Made by a program: the position numbers and the translations under genes. A stretch of 36,865 nucleotides of DNA, from positions 34,430-71,294 of the forward strand of contig MGBV01000099.1 in assembly GCA_001788415.1 (NCBI GenBank), given 5' to 3'. Below the pieces are notes generated by a model that was not told the DNA's origin, made no database searches, and saw nothing but the letters and a program-made list of their open reading frames with translations. Below, in pieces: positions 27,269-36,865 of the stretch; position 1 is the first letter of the stretch; each line of letters begins with the position of its first letter. Origin of the DNA: Candidatus Rokubacteria bacterium GWC2_70_16. GTDB lineage: Bacteria; Methylomirabilota; Methylomirabilia; Rokubacteriales; CSP1-6.

Positions 27269-27691
27269 TCACCCGGGGCGGCCGGCCCTCCTCGTGGCCT
27301 GGACATAGCGCATCTGCAGGTCGTAGAGGACATCCTCCAGGAAGCGGCTTTCCTGCTCGGTCCGGTTGCCCTCGGTCTTGGCTCGCAGCAGCAGCAGGGT
27401 TTCGATGGCCTCCTGCGCCTGCTCGAAGTCCACGCGCTGCGCTCCCGTCACCGGGTCCGGGGCGGCGCCGAGACCGATGAGGGCAGAGCTGGCAAACATG
27501 ACGAAGAGCCCGCTCAGATCGGCCTCCCCGGGCGGCTCCTCGCGCGGGCCGGGGCGCGGGGGCGGAGCCGACGCGGAGGGGGTCGGGCCTGGAGGCGGAG
27601 GTGGCGTCGGGGCCGGCCCGCGCCCCTCCGTGAACTCGCGTTCGAGGCCTCGCCGGTCCGTGACCTTGAAGCCCTCTTCCTCGGCGGTCAT
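27269..27691 (-). CDS. DUF1844-family protein
   Basis: DLSGLFVMFASSALIGLGAAPDPVTGAQRVDFEQAQEAIETLLLLRAKTEGNRTEQESRFLEDVLYDLQMRYV. Confidence 0.82.
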   Translation of the reverse strand: MTAEEEGFKVTDRRGLEREFTEGRGPAPTPPPPPGPTPSASAPPPRPGPREEPPGEADLSGLFVMFASSALIGLGAAPDPVTGAQRVDFEQAQEAIETLLLLRAKTEGNRTEQESRFLEDVLYDLQMRYVQATRRAGRPG

Positions 27692-27814
27692 TTCGATGGC
27701 TCTCCCGGGCCTGCGCCCGTGCTTTGGCCTGACCTGCCCCCAGCCGCGCTCTCCCGGAGGGCGAGGCGCGCGCGCAGCGCCGTCCGCCCGAACCTAACAC
27801 GTCCGTCGAACTCC

Positions 27815-27843
27815 TTACAAGGAGCGGCGCCCTTGTGTATAAT
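27815..27843 (+). promoter_or_regulatory. Promoter upstream of mazG with an internal inverted repeat
   Basis: TTACAA-N17-TATAAT with ACAAGG-N8-CCTTGT (27817-27836) overlapping the -35 and spacer. Confidence 0.5.
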
Positions 27844-27866
27844 GCCGATCACCTCCAGGATCGTCC

Positions 27867-28691
27867 ATGGCTGACGCCGCCGGTGCCCTCTTCGAATCCC
27901 TGCTCTCCGTCATGACCCGCCTCAGGGCGGAAGGCGGCTGTCCCTGGGACCGCGAGCAGACGCGGGAGTCCCTCAAGCCGTACCTGATCGAGGAGGCCTA
28001 CGAGGCCCTCGAGGCCATCGACGAGGGCTCCCCCGAGCACATCATGGAGGAGCTCGGCGACGTTCTCTTCCAGGTGGTGTTCCACTGCCAGGTGGCGAGC
28101 GAGCAGGGCGAGTTCACCATGGCCCATCTGCTGGCACGGCTCCACGACAAGATGGTCCGCCGCCACCCGCACGTCTTCGGCGATGGCGCCGTGGCGAACG
28201 CCCAGGAGGCGCTGAGCCAGTGGGAGCGCATCAAGCGGGGCGAGGGCGGCAGCGAGGGCGGGCCCCGGTCAGCCCTGGAGGGCGTCCCGCGGAATCTCCC
28301 CGCGCTGCTCAGAGCCCAGCGGCTGCAGAGCAAGGCCGGGCGCCTCGGCTTCGACTGGCCGAGCTGGGAGGAGGCGTGGGCCAAGGTGCGCGAGGAAGTG
28401 GGGGAACTCGATCGCGCCGCGGCCGAGGGCAACGCCCAGCAGGTGCGTGAGGAGCTGGGCGACCTGCTCTTTTCCATGGTCAACGCGGCCCGGCTCCTCG
28501 GCGTCGACGCCGAGGACTGCCTGAGGCAGGCCGCCGAGAAGTTCACCCGTCGCTTCAAGGAGGTGGAGGCTGCGATGAGGGCCACGGACCGCACGGTGGG
28601 CGAGGCGTCACCGGAGCAGCTGGACCTGACGTGGGAAGCGGTGAAGTCCCGCGAGCTCGGGCGCGGGACGGGGTCCGGGGGCGCGCCATGA
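27867..28691 (+). CDS. mazG: Nucleoside triphosphate pyrophosphohydrolase MazG
   Basis: GGCPWDREQTRESLKPYLIEEAYEALEAID; EELGDVLFQVVFH; second EELGDLLFSMVN repeat. Confidence 0.95.
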   Translation: MADAAGALFESLLSVMTRLRAEGGCPWDREQTRESLKPYLIEEAYEALEAIDEGSPEHIMEELGDVLFQVVFHCQVASEQGEFTMAHLLARLHDKMVRRHPHVFGDGAVANAQEALSQWERIKRGEGGSEGGPRSALEGVPRNLPALLRAQRLQSKAGRLGFDWPSWEEAWAKVREEVGELDRAAAEGNAQQVREELGDLLFSMVNAARLLGVDAEDCLRQAAEKFTRRFKEVEAAMRATDRTVGEASPEQLDLTWEAVKSRELGRGTGSGGAP

Positions 28692-29224
28692 AGGTCAAGC
28701 TCGGATCCGCCACCGTCTCGGTCGCGCGCGGCGACATCACCGACGCCGAGGTCGACGCCATCGTCAACGCGGCCAATTCCCAGCTCTGGATGGGCGCCGG
28801 CGTCGCGGGGGCCATCAAGCGCAAGGGCGGCACGGTGATCGAGGAGGATGCCGTGAGGCAGGGCCCCATCGAGGTGGGGGAGGCTGTCCTCACCGTCGCC
28901 GGCAACCTGGCGGCCACGCACGTCATTCACGCGGCGACCATGGGGGGCGATCTCAGGACCGACCCGGAGAAGATCGCCGCGGCGACCAGGGCGAGCCTCG
29001 CCATCGCCGAGAAGCACCGGCTGTCGTCCATCGCCTTCCCGGCCCTCGGGAGCGGGGTCGGCGGGGTCCCGCCCGAGAAGTCGGCCCAGGCGATGGTGGC
29101 AGTTCTCGTGGAGCATCTCAAGGGGGGCAAGTCGAGTCTGCAGAAGGTCCTGTTCGTCCTCTACCAGGACGAGGCCCACAAGGCATTTACGGATGTGCTG
29201 AAAAAGGCGGGTGGAGTACAATGA
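28688..29224 (+). CDS. Macro domain protein
   Basis: VARGDITDAEVDAIVNAANSQLWMGAGVAGAIKRKGG; FPALGSGVGGVPPEKSAQAM. Confidence 0.9.
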   Translation: MKVKLGSATVSVARGDITDAEVDAIVNAANSQLWMGAGVAGAIKRKGGTVIEEDAVRQGPIEVGEAVLTVAGNLAATHVIHAATMGGDLRTDPEKIAAATRASLAIAEKHRLSSIAFPALGSGVGGVPPEKSAQAMVAVLVEHLKGGKSSLQKVLFVLYQDEAHKAFTDVLKKAGGVQ

Positions 29225-29257
29225 CCGGACCGGACCCCGAGAACGGGCCCGGACGCG

Positions 29258-30994
29258 ATGGCGGAACCGAAACTAGGGCAACCGGTTAGCCGACGTCTCG
29301 GGGACCTCCTGGTTCGCGAAGGGCTCATCAACCAGGAGCAGCTCCAGCGCGCCCTCGCCGAGCAGAAGGGGAGCAACGAGAAGCTCGGCTCCATCCTGGT
29401 CCGCCACAACGTCATCACCGACGACCAGCTGATCGCCTTCCTCTCCAAGCAGTACGGCATCCCCTCCATCACGCTGTCCCAGCTCGACATCGACGCCGAC
29501 GTCCTCAAGCTCGTTCCGGCCCCGATCGCCAAGAAATACGAGGTCCTCCCCATCAAGCGGGCGGGCAACTCCCTGACGCTGGCCATGGCCGACCCCACCA
29601 ACGTCTTCGCGGTGGACGACGTGGGGTTCATGACCAACCTCCAGGTCGTCCCGGTGGTCGCCTCGCAGGGGGCCATCCGCAAGGCCATCGACCGACTCTA
29701 CGAGGCGCAGGGCTCGGGGATGGCCGAGGTCATCTCGGAGATGGAGGGGAGCGCCGGCGACGTCGAGGTCGTCGAGGGCGACGAGGAGTCATGGGCGAAG
29801 GCCGACATCTTCGAGCTGAAGGAGTCGGCGGACGAGGCCCCGGTGGTGCGCCTCGTGAACATGATCCTGGTGGACGCCATCCGGCGCGGGGCGTCGGACA
29901 TCCACCTGGAGCCCTACGAGAAGGTCTTCCGCGTCCGCTTCCGCGTGGACGGGGTGCTCCACGAGATCATGACGCCGCCCAAGCGGCTCGAGGCAGCGCT
30001 CACCTCCCGCGTGAAGATCATGTCGAACCTGGACATCGCCGAGCGGCGGCTGCCCCAGGACGGGCGGATCAAGCTCCGGTACAGCCAGCGCGAGATCGAC
30101 TTCCGGGTCTCCACCCTGCCGACGATCTTCGGCGAGAAGACCGTCATGCGCATCCTGGACAAGGAGTCGCTCCAGCTGGACCTGACCATGCTCGGCTTCG
30201 ATCCCTGGAGCCTCGAACAGTTCACGAAGGCCATCCACCAGCCCTACGGCATGATCCTCATCACGGGGCCGACGGGCTCGGGCAAGACGACGACGCTGTA
30301 CTCGGCCATCCACAACATCAACTCCCCCGACGTCAACATCATGACGGCGGAGGACCCCGTCGAGTACAACCTCAAGGGCGTCAACCAGGTCCAGGTCAAT
30401 GAGGGGGTCGGGCGGACGTTCGCCGCGGCGCTGCGCTCCTTCCTGCGCCAGGACCCGGACATCATCCTCGTCGGCGAAACGCGCGACCTGGAGACGGCCC
30501 AGATCGGCATCCGCGCCGCCCTCACGGGCCATCTCGTCCTCTCCACGCTGCACACCAACGACTGCCCCTCCACCGTCGCCCGGCTCCTGGACATGGGCAT
30601 CCCGCCTTTCCTCGTCTCCTCGGCGCTGACGCTCATCCTGGCGCAGCGCCTCGGGCGCAAGATCTGCAAGGACTGCAAGCAGCCCTATGAGGCGGACGAG
30701 GAGAGCCTGACCCCCTACGGGCATGTGCCCCAGGGGCTCGGCAAGGTGCAGTTCCACAAGGGCAAGGGCTGCCACACCTGCAGCTTCACCGGCATGAAGG
30801 GGCGCGTGGCCGTCTACGAGGTGATGCCCGTCAGCGAGGAGCTGCGGGAGCTGATCCTGCGCAACGCGCCCAGCGCGGAGATCCGCGAGCTGGCCCTCTC
30901 CCAGGGCATGAAGACGCTCCGCCAGAACGCGCTGCAGAAGGTCCTTGACGGGGTGACCACTCTGGAGGAAGTGCTCCGGGTGACGCTGGCATGA
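29258..30994 (+). CDS. pilB: Type IV pilus assembly ATPase PilB
   Basis: LLVREGLINQEQLQRAL; LITGPTGSGKTTTLYSAIHNIN; AEDPVEYNLKGVNQVQVNEGVGRTFAAALRSFLRQDPDIILVGE; KICKDCKQ. Confidence 0.96.
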   Translation: MAEPKLGQPVSRRLGDLLVREGLINQEQLQRALAEQKGSNEKLGSILVRHNVITDDQLIAFLSKQYGIPSITLSQLDIDADVLKLVPAPIAKKYEVLPIKRAGNSLTLAMADPTNVFAVDDVGFMTNLQVVPVVASQGAIRKAIDRLYEAQGSGMAEVISEMEGSAGDVEVVEGDEESWAKADIFELKESADEAPVVRLVNMILVDAIRRGASDIHLEPYEKVFRVRFRVDGVLHEIMTPPKRLEAALTSRVKIMSNLDIAERRLPQDGRIKLRYSQREIDFRVSTLPTIFGEKTVMRILDKESLQLDLTMLGFDPWSLEQFTKAIHQPYGMILITGPTGSGKTTTLYSAIHNINSPDVNIMTAEDPVEYNLKGVNQVQVNEGVGRTFAAALRSFLRQDPDIILVGETRDLETAQIGIRAALTGHLVLSTLHTNDCPSTVARLLDMGIPPFLVSSALTLILAQRLGRKICKDCKQPYEADEESLTPYGHVPQGLGKVQFHKGKGCHTCSFTGMKGRVAVYEVMPVSEELRELILRNAPSAEIRELALSQGMKTLRQNALQKVLDGVTTLEEVLRVTLA

Positions 30995-31029
30995 CCGGGC
31001 CCGACCCCACGCCGAACGCGAGGTAGCCC

Positions 31030-32154
31030 ATGGCCGCCACGATGCACGACCTCCTGAGCATCATGATCGAGCGGGGCGCCTCCGACGTGCACATCACGAC
31101 GGGCACCTATCCGCAGATCCGCCTGCACGGCAAGCTCACGCCGCTCAACCAGTTCGAGGTGCTGATGCCCCAGGACACCCAGCGGTTGGCCTACAGCGTC
31201 CTCAACGAGGGGCAGAAGCAGAAGTTCGAGGAGGAGAACGAGCTGGACCTCTCGTTCGGGATCCAGGGGCTCGCGCGCTTCCGGTGCAACGTCTACCGGC
31301 AGCGTGGCGCCGTCGCCGCGGCCATCCGCGTCATCCCGTTCAAGATCCGGACGTTCGCGGAGCTCGCGCTGCCGCCCATCGTCGAGCAGCTGGCGGACCG
31401 GCCCAAGGGCCTGATCCTGGTCACGGGCCCCACGGGCTCCGGCAAGTCCACGACGCTGGCGGCCATGGTCGACAAGATCAACTCCGAGCGCAGCGAGCAC
31501 ATCATGACGATCGAGGACCCCATCGAGTTCGTCCACCAGCACAAGAAGTGTCTGGTGAACCAGCGGGAGGTGTTCTCGGACACGCAGTCGTTCAAGAACG
31601 CCCTGAAGTCGATCCTGCGCCAGGACCCGGACGTCGTCCTCGTCGGCGAGATGCGCGACCTCGAGACCATCGCCGCGGCGCTCACGATCGCCGAGACGGG
31701 CCACCTGACCCTCGGCACGCTGCACACCAACTCTTGCGCCCAGACCATGAACCGCGTCATCGACGTGTTCCCCACGAGCCAGCAGGGCCAGGTCCGCGCC
31801 CAGCTCTCCCTGGTGCTCGAGGGGGTGCTCTCCCAGCAGCTCATCCCCACGGCCGACGGGCGGGGGCGGGCCATGGCGCTGGAGATCATGGTCACGACCC
31901 CCGCCGTCCGCAACCTGATCCGGGAGGAGAAGATCCACCAGATCTACTCCGCGATGCAGGCGGGGCAGAAGTTCGGGATGCAGACGATGAACCAGTCCCT
32001 GGCGGAGCTGGTGCAGAAGCGGCGCATCAGCCGCGAGGAGGGCCTGAACCGGAGCACGATGCCCGAGGAGCTGGACCAGCTGCTCAAGGCCGGAGGCCTG
32101 GGGCCATCCGCGGCCGCGGCCACCGGCGGCGGCTCGCCCTTCGGGCGGCGCTGA
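31030..32154 (+). CDS. pilT: Twitching motility/retraction ATPase PilT
   Basis: MIERGASDVHITTG; LVTGPTGSGKSTTLAAMVDKIN; EDPIEFVH; AEIMVTT-like ALEIMVTTPAVRNLIREEKIHQIYSAMQAG. Confidence 0.96.
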   Translation: MAATMHDLLSIMIERGASDVHITTGTYPQIRLHGKLTPLNQFEVLMPQDTQRLAYSVLNEGQKQKFEEENELDLSFGIQGLARFRCNVYRQRGAVAAAIRVIPFKIRTFAELALPPIVEQLADRPKGLILVTGPTGSGKSTTLAAMVDKINSERSEHIMTIEDPIEFVHQHKKCLVNQREVFSDTQSFKNALKSILRQDPDVVLVGEMRDLETIAAALTIAETGHLTLGTLHTNSCAQTMNRVIDVFPTSQQGQVRAQLSLVLEGVLSQQLIPTADGRGRAMALEIMVTTPAVRNLIREEKIHQIYSAMQAGQKFGMQTMNQSLAELVQKRRISREEGLNRSTMPEELDQLLKAGGLGPSAAAATGGGSPFGRR

Positions 32155-32166
32155 GGAGAACCCACC

Positions 32167-33366
32167 ATGCCGGTCTTCACCTACACGGGGCGGGGAGCGC
32201 GGGGACTCAGCACCGGGGAGATCGAGGCCCCGGACCGGACGGCGGCGGTGGGAGAGCTGCGGAGCCGCGCCATCCTGGTCACGAAGATCGAGGAGAAGGC
32301 GGGCGGCAAGACGGTCGTCAAGTTCGGCGGCAAGGTCAAGGACCGCGAGATGGCGATCTTCACCCGGCAGTTCTCCACGATGATCGACGCCGGGCTGCCG
32401 CTGGTGCAGTGCCTGAACATCCTGGCCGAGCAGAGCGATTCCAAGACGCTGCGCGGCGTCACCGCCAACGTGGCCCGACACGTGGAGGCCGGCTCGACCC
32501 TGGCCGAGGCACTGCGGCGCCACCCGCGGACCTTCGACGATCTCTTCACCAACCTGGTCCAAGTGGGCGAGGCGGGCGGTATCCTCGACGTGGTGCTCCA
32601 GCGCCTCGCCGTGTACATCGAGAAGGCCGCCGCGCTCAAGCGGAAGGTGAAGGCGGCCATGGTCTATCCCTCGACGATCATCGGCGTGGCCTTCCTGATC
32701 GTCATCTTCATGCTCACCTTCGTGATCCCGACCTTCGCCACGATGTTCAAGAACCTCGGGGCGGACCTGCCGCTGCCCACGCAGATCGTCCTCTGGCTGT
32801 CGGACTTCGTGCGCGGCTACATCATCTTCATCATCCTCGGGGTGATGGGCGCGGTGTACCTGCTGCGACGGTACTACAGGACCGAGACCGGCAGGGCGAC
32901 CGTCGACGCGCTGCTGCTCAAGCTGCCGGTCTTCGGTGTCCTGATCCGCAAGGTCGCGGTCGCGCGCTTCACCCGGACCTTCGGGACCCTGGTGTCCTCG
33001 GGCGTCCCCATCCTCGAGGGCCTGCGCATCACCGCCCGGACCGCCGGCAACAAGGTGGTGGAGAAGGCGGTCATGCAGTGCCGCGCCGCGGTGACCGCCG
33101 GGAAGACCCTGGCCGAGCCGCTCAAGACCTCCGGCGTCTTCCCGCCCATGGTGACGCAGATGATCGCCGTGGGAGAGCAGACCGGCGCGCTGGACGCGAT
33201 GCTGAACAAGATCGCCGACTTCTACGATGACGAGGTGGACACGGCGGTCGGCGCCCTGACCGCGTTGCTGGAGCCGCTCATGATCGTCATCCTGGGCGTG
33301 ATCATCGGCGGTCTGGTCGTGGCCATGTACCTGCCGATCTTCCGCCTGGTCACGCTGATCAAGTAG
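32167..33366 (+). CDS. pilC: Type IV pilus inner membrane protein PilC
   Basis: FTRQFSTMIDAGLPLVQCLNIL; VGEAGGILDVVLQRLA; FTRTFGTLVSSGVPILEGL; VGEQTGALDAML. Confidence 0.95.
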   Translation: MPVFTYTGRGARGLSTGEIEAPDRTAAVGELRSRAILVTKIEEKAGGKTVVKFGGKVKDREMAIFTRQFSTMIDAGLPLVQCLNILAEQSDSKTLRGVTANVARHVEAGSTLAEALRRHPRTFDDLFTNLVQVGEAGGILDVVLQRLAVYIEKAAALKRKVKAAMVYPSTIIGVAFLIVIFMLTFVIPTFATMFKNLGADLPLPTQIVLWLSDFVRGYIIFIILGVMGAVYLLRRYYRTETGRATVDALLLKLPVFGVLIRKVAVARFTRTFGTLVSSGVPILEGLRITARTAGNKVVEKAVMQCRAAVTAGKTLAEPLKTSGVFPPMVTQMIAVGEQTGALDAMLNKIADFYDDEVDTAVGALTALLEPLMIVILGVIIGGLVVAMYLPIFRLVTLIK

Positions 33367-33376
33367 CGCGGCCATC

Positions 33377-35020
33377 GTGGCTCACCCGGCAGGGCTGCTC
33401 CGGCCTTCCCTCCAGGGGCTCGGCTGGGCGCGGCTCGCGATGGCCGCGCTCGTGTTCGGCGCAGGCACCGCCCTCTGGTACGCCGACGCCCTGCCCTTCC
33501 AGTTCCCGCTCTTCCTCCTGGCCGCGGGGGGCAGCGCGCTCACCTCGCTGCCCCTGCTGCTGGGCCCGCTGCGGATCCCGGACCCCCGCCGCTTCGCCTG
33601 GCTCCAGCTCTCGCTGGACGTGGTCCTGGTCACGGCCATCGTGGCCACCAGCGGCGGCCCGCGGTCGCTCTTCACCTTCGTCTACGTGCTCCTGGTCATG
33701 GAGGGCTCCTTCCTCCTCTCGCGGGTCGGGGGCATGGTCGTGGCCGGACTGTCGAGCCTCCTCTACATCGGCCTCGTGCTCGGCAAGACGATCCTCCCGC
33801 TCGTCGACCTCATGGAGCCCACCGAGACCACGGCGCTGGAGATCCTGACCGTGTTCGTGAACGCGGGTGTGCTCATGATCAGTGCCATCGTGGCCGGCTC
33901 ACTCGCCGAGCGCTACCAGCTGGCCCGGCGGGACCTGGAGGTGCAGCAGCGGCACCTGTCGGACGTCCAGGCCTTCCGGGACCTGATCTTCGAGTCCGTG
34001 GGCACGGGGCTCATCGGCGTGGACCCCGAGCACCGCGTCACGGCGTTCAACCGGGCCGCCGAGGCCATCACCGGCGTCGCGGCGGCCCAGGCCCTCGGCC
34101 AGCCGTGGGCGTCGATCTTCGGCGGCGCCGTGGATCTGGAAGCGGTGCGGGCGGCCGTGGCGGGCGGCGGCCAGTCGCAGCGCCACGAGATCCAGCTCCG
34201 GCGGCGCGACGGGCGCGTCGTCCCGGTGGGCATCTCCTTCTGGCTGCTCAAGTCGGGCGAGGGCGGCGCGGCAGGGGTCATCGGCGTCTGCCAGGACCTC
34301 TCCTCCATCAAGCAGATGGAGGAGCGGGTGCGCCAGGCCGATCGGCTGGCCACGGTGGGGCGGCTGTCGGCGAACATCGCCCACGAGATCCGCAACCCCC
34401 TGGCCTCGGTGTCGGGCGCCATCGAGGTGCTGGCCCGCGAGCTCCCGCCGGACACGACGCGCAGCCGGCTCGTGGAGATCGTGCTGCGGGAGTCGGAGCG
34501 GCTCAACCGGCTGATCTCCGACTTCCTCGAGTACGCGCGGCCGGCGCCCCTCACCCTGGTCGACGTCGACGCGGCGAAGGTGCTCGACGAGGTGCTGCTG
34601 CTCCTCGAGCACCGGCCCCTCCCCGCCGGGGTCAAGGTGATCCGGGAGTACGGCAAGAGCCTGTGGATCCGGGCCGACCCGCAGCAGCTCCGCCAGGCCC
34701 TCTGGAACCTCTGCATCAACGCCGTGCAGTCCATGCCCGACGGCGGCGAGCTCCGGGTCGGGGGCCGGCGGCGACAGGAGGCCCGGGAGGCGCCGGCGCT
34801 GTCCATCTGGGTGACCGACAGCGGGCAGGGAATCTCCGAGAAGGACCTGCCCCACATCTTCGAGCCCTTCTACTCGACGAAGGCGGAGGGCAGCGGCCTC
34901 GGGCTGGCGCTGGTCTACCGCATCGTGCAGGATCACGGTGGGGACGTCGACGTGCGCAGCTGGCCGGGCACGGGCACGACCTTCACGCTGAGCCTGCCGG
35001 CCATCGAGGGACAGGGGTAG
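33377..35020 (+). CDS. pilS: Sensor histidine kinase PilS-like (PAS + HisKA/HATPase)
   Basis: LSANIAHEIRNPLASVSGAIEVL H-box; IFEPFYSTKAEGSGLGLALVYRIV; N-terminal TM segments. Confidence 0.9.
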   Translation: MAHPAGLLRPSLQGLGWARLAMAALVFGAGTALWYADALPFQFPLFLLAAGGSALTSLPLLLGPLRIPDPRRFAWLQLSLDVVLVTAIVATSGGPRSLFTFVYVLLVMEGSFLLSRVGGMVVAGLSSLLYIGLVLGKTILPLVDLMEPTETTALEILTVFVNAGVLMISAIVAGSLAERYQLARRDLEVQQRHLSDVQAFRDLIFESVGTGLIGVDPEHRVTAFNRAAEAITGVAAAQALGQPWASIFGGAVDLEAVRAAVAGGGQSQRHEIQLRRRDGRVVPVGISFWLLKSGEGGAAGVIGVCQDLSSIKQMEERVRQADRLATVGRLSANIAHEIRNPLASVSGAIEVLARELPPDTTRSRLVEIVLRESERLNRLISDFLEYARPAPLTLVDVDAAKVLDEVLLLLEHRPLPAGVKVIREYGKSLWIRADPQQLRQALWNLCINAVQSMPDGGELRVGGRRRQEAREAPALSIWVTDSGQGISEKDLPHIFEPFYSTKAEGSGLGLALVYRIVQDHGGDVDVRSWPGTGTTFTLSLPAIEGQG

Positions 35021-35121
35021 GGGAAGCGCGTGCCTGCGGGCTGCCCCGTGCTAGGCTATGGCCCCAGCCGGGGAGAGCGCGTCGGCAGCCCCCGCCGCCG
35101 CCCCGGACCGAGGGCGATCCC

Positions 35122-36516
35122 ATGAGCGAAGCGCGAGTGCTGGTGGTGGACGACGAGAAGAGCATGCGTGAGCTGCTCGCCATCACCCTGGAGCGGCAGG
35201 GCTACGACGTCAGCGTGGCCGAGGACGGCGAGACGGCCATCGGGGCGGTGCGGCGAGACGGCTTCGACGTGGTCGTCACCGACCTGCGGATGCCCAACGC
35301 CGACGGCCTGCAGGTGCTCCGCGCGGCCAAGGAGCACTCTCCCGAGACCGTCGTGATCGTGATCACCGCCGTCGGGTCCACGGAGACCGCCGTCGAGGCC
35401 ATGAAGCTCGGGGCCTACGACTACATCACCAAGCCGTTCAAGCTGGACGAGATCCACCTGATCATCCGGCGGGCGCTGGAGCGCAAGCGCCTCCGCGACG
35501 AGAACCTCTACCTCCGCAAGCAGCTCGAGACCCAGCACCGCTTCGACAACATCGTCGGCAAGAGCGCCGGCATGGCGGAGGTCTTCGACACCATCCGGAA
35601 GATCGCCGACAGCCCCTCGACGGTCATGGTCTCGGGCGAGAGCGGGACGGGCAAGGAGCTGGTGGCGCGTGCCATCCACTTCAACAGCCAGCGGCGCAGC
35701 AAGCCCTTCGTGTCGGTGAACTGCGGGGCGATCCCGGAAGCCCTGATGGAGTCCGAGCTGTTCGGCCACGTCAAGGGCGCCTTCACCGGCGCCGTCGCCA
35801 ACAAGGTGGGGCTCTTCTCCGCGGCCGAGGGCGGCACGCTGTTCCTCGACGAGATCACCGAGATCCCGGCGCTGCTGCAGGTCAAGCTCCTGCGCGCGAT
35901 CCAGGAGCGGGAGATCCGGCGCGTCGGGGATACCCGCGACGTCAAGGTGGACGTGCGCCTCATCGCCGCCTCGAACCGGGAGCTGGAGCAGGCCGTGAGC
36001 GAGGGAGTGCTCCGGGAGGACCTCTTCTACCGGCTGAACGTCATCCCGATCCACCTCCCGCCCCTGCGCGAGCGGCGCGAGGACATCCCGCTCCTGGTCG
36101 CCCACTGCCTCCAGAAGTTCGGGCGCCAGCTGAGCCGGGAGGTGCGGGGGGTGACCCCGGAGGCCCTGGCCATCCTCGAGCGCTACCACTGGCCGGGCAA
36201 TATCCGGGAGCTGGAGAACGTGCTGGAGCGGGCCATCGTGCTCGGCTCGGGCGAGGCGCTCGGCGCCGATGCCCTGCCTGAGGCCGTCCGGCGGGAGCGC
36301 CCCGTGAAGGCCCTCGAGGTGGAGCTCCCGGAGGACGGCATGGACCTCGAGGCCACGCTCGACGCCCTCGAGCGCCGGTACCTGCAGCGAGCCCTGGATC
36401 GGAGTGGGGGGGTGCAGACCAGGGCGGCCGAGCTGCTGCGGATGACCTTCCGCCAGTTCCGGTACAAGCTGCAGAAACACACGATGACCCGCCGGGGGAC
36501 AGCCCCGGAGGAGTGA
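35122..36516 (+). CDS. pilR: Sigma-54 dependent response regulator PilR-like
   Basis: [19 protein letters not shown] receiver; [22 protein letters not shown]-terminal Fis-type HTH; ATG 35122 inside ORF 34105..36516. Confidence 0.94.
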   Translation: MSEARVLVVDDEKSMRELLAITLERQGYDVSVAEDGETAIGAVRRDGFDVVVTDLRMPNADGLQVLRAAKEHSPETVVIVITAVGSTETAVEAMKLGAYDYITKPFKLDEIHLIIRRALERKRLRDENLYLRKQLETQHRFDNIVGKSAGMAEVFDTIRKIADSPSTVMVSGESGTGKELVARAIHFNSQRRSKPFVSVNCGAIPEALMESELFGHVKGAFTGAVANKVGLFSAAEGGTLFLDEITEIPALLQVKLLRAIQEREIRRVGDTRDVKVDVRLIAASNRELEQAVSEGVLREDLFYRLNVIPIHLPPLRERREDIPLLVAHCLQKFGRQLSREVRGVTPEALAILERYHWPGNIRELENVLERAIVLGSGEALGADALPEAVRRERPVKALEVELPEDGMDLEATLDALERRYLQRALDRSGGVQTRAAELLRMTFRQFRYKLQKHTMTRRGTAPEE

Positions 36517-36701
36517 CATTCTTCGGCTCCGAGGTTACAGCGCGCGTCACCCGGAAGCCGCTCGCATGGTCCGGTCACCGCTTACCGACTCGGCCCGGCG
36601 CGCCTGAAAAGTCACGGTCTTGGGTGGCCTCGTACCTGTCTGTGGCTTGAGAAATGAGGCACAACTGTCGGCGGGCCGACGCTTCCGCGGCTACCGCGAC
36701 G

Positions 36702-36717
36702 TGGCACCTTCCCTGCA
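36702..36717 (+). promoter_or_regulatory. Sigma-54 (-24/-12) promoter for pilA
   Basis: TGGCAC-CTTCC-CTGCA; GG-N10-GC spacing; follows pilR and precedes pilA. Confidence 0.75.
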
Positions 36718-36796
36718 TCGGTCTTGACCGGTCGGCCTCTCTTCTCAAGCGCTCGGGCCGGCCCAGACAACGACATAAAGGGGGACACACGACACC

Positions 36797-36865
36797 ATGT
36801 TGAGCTTCTGGCACAAGAGACGGAAAGTCCTGGGGGGACAGCGCGGCTTCACCCTCATCGAGCTC
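36797..36865 (+). CDS. pilA: Type IV pilin (PilA), truncated by window end
   Basis: MLSFWHKRRKVLGGQRGFTLIEL prepilin leader with G/FTLIEL cleavage motif. Confidence 0.88.
   Translation, partial: MLSFWHKRRKVLGGQRGFTLIEL

Noticed and set aside
30814-33375. 853-aa - strand ORF opposite pilB/pilT/pilC
   Set aside because: Shadow ORF; pil genes on the + strand are unambiguous.

Overview
High-GC bacterial chromosomal window, gene-dense, with no RNA genes, CRISPR arrays or mobile elements that I could support. Gene content loosely resembles Rokubacteria/Methylomirabilota-type dsr genomes, but that is inference only. Four blocks are visible. (1) ~0.3-17.7 kb: a large + strand dissimilatory sulfite reductase locus in the order tusA, ferredoxin, dsrN, dsrE, [small secreted protein, pentaheme cytochrome], dsrF, dsrH, dsrA1B1, dsrA2B2, dsrC, RsbRD-like, dsrM, dsrK, dsrJ, dsrO, dsrP, Rrf2 regulator, precorrin-2 dehydrogenase, SUMT. 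(2) ~17.8-20.2 kb: isochorismatase-like hydrolase, hypotheticals, a Spy/CpxP-like protein and a lytic transglycosylase. (3) ~20.3-26.5 kb, - strand: dnaK-dnaJ-hspR-lon heat-shock operon. (4) ~26.6-36.9 kb: hypothetical, DUF1844, mazG, macro domain, then pilB-pilT-pilC-pilS-pilR-pilA(start). Strongest observations: an in-frame TGA at 3766-3768 inside the pentaheme cytochrome, with uninterrupted frame beyond it and a 6-bp hairpin 15 nt downstream, which makes it a candidate selenocysteine codon; two tandem, diverged dsrAB pairs whose DsrA proteins both carry an extra N-terminal CxxC...CxxC extension and whose DsrB proteins have a non-standard siroheme/[4Fe-4S] cysteine arrangement; a HAIR-like HspR operator overlapping a near-consensus sigma-70 promoter upstream of a truncated hsp20 remnant that now leads into dnaK; and a sigma-54 promoter between pilR and pilA.
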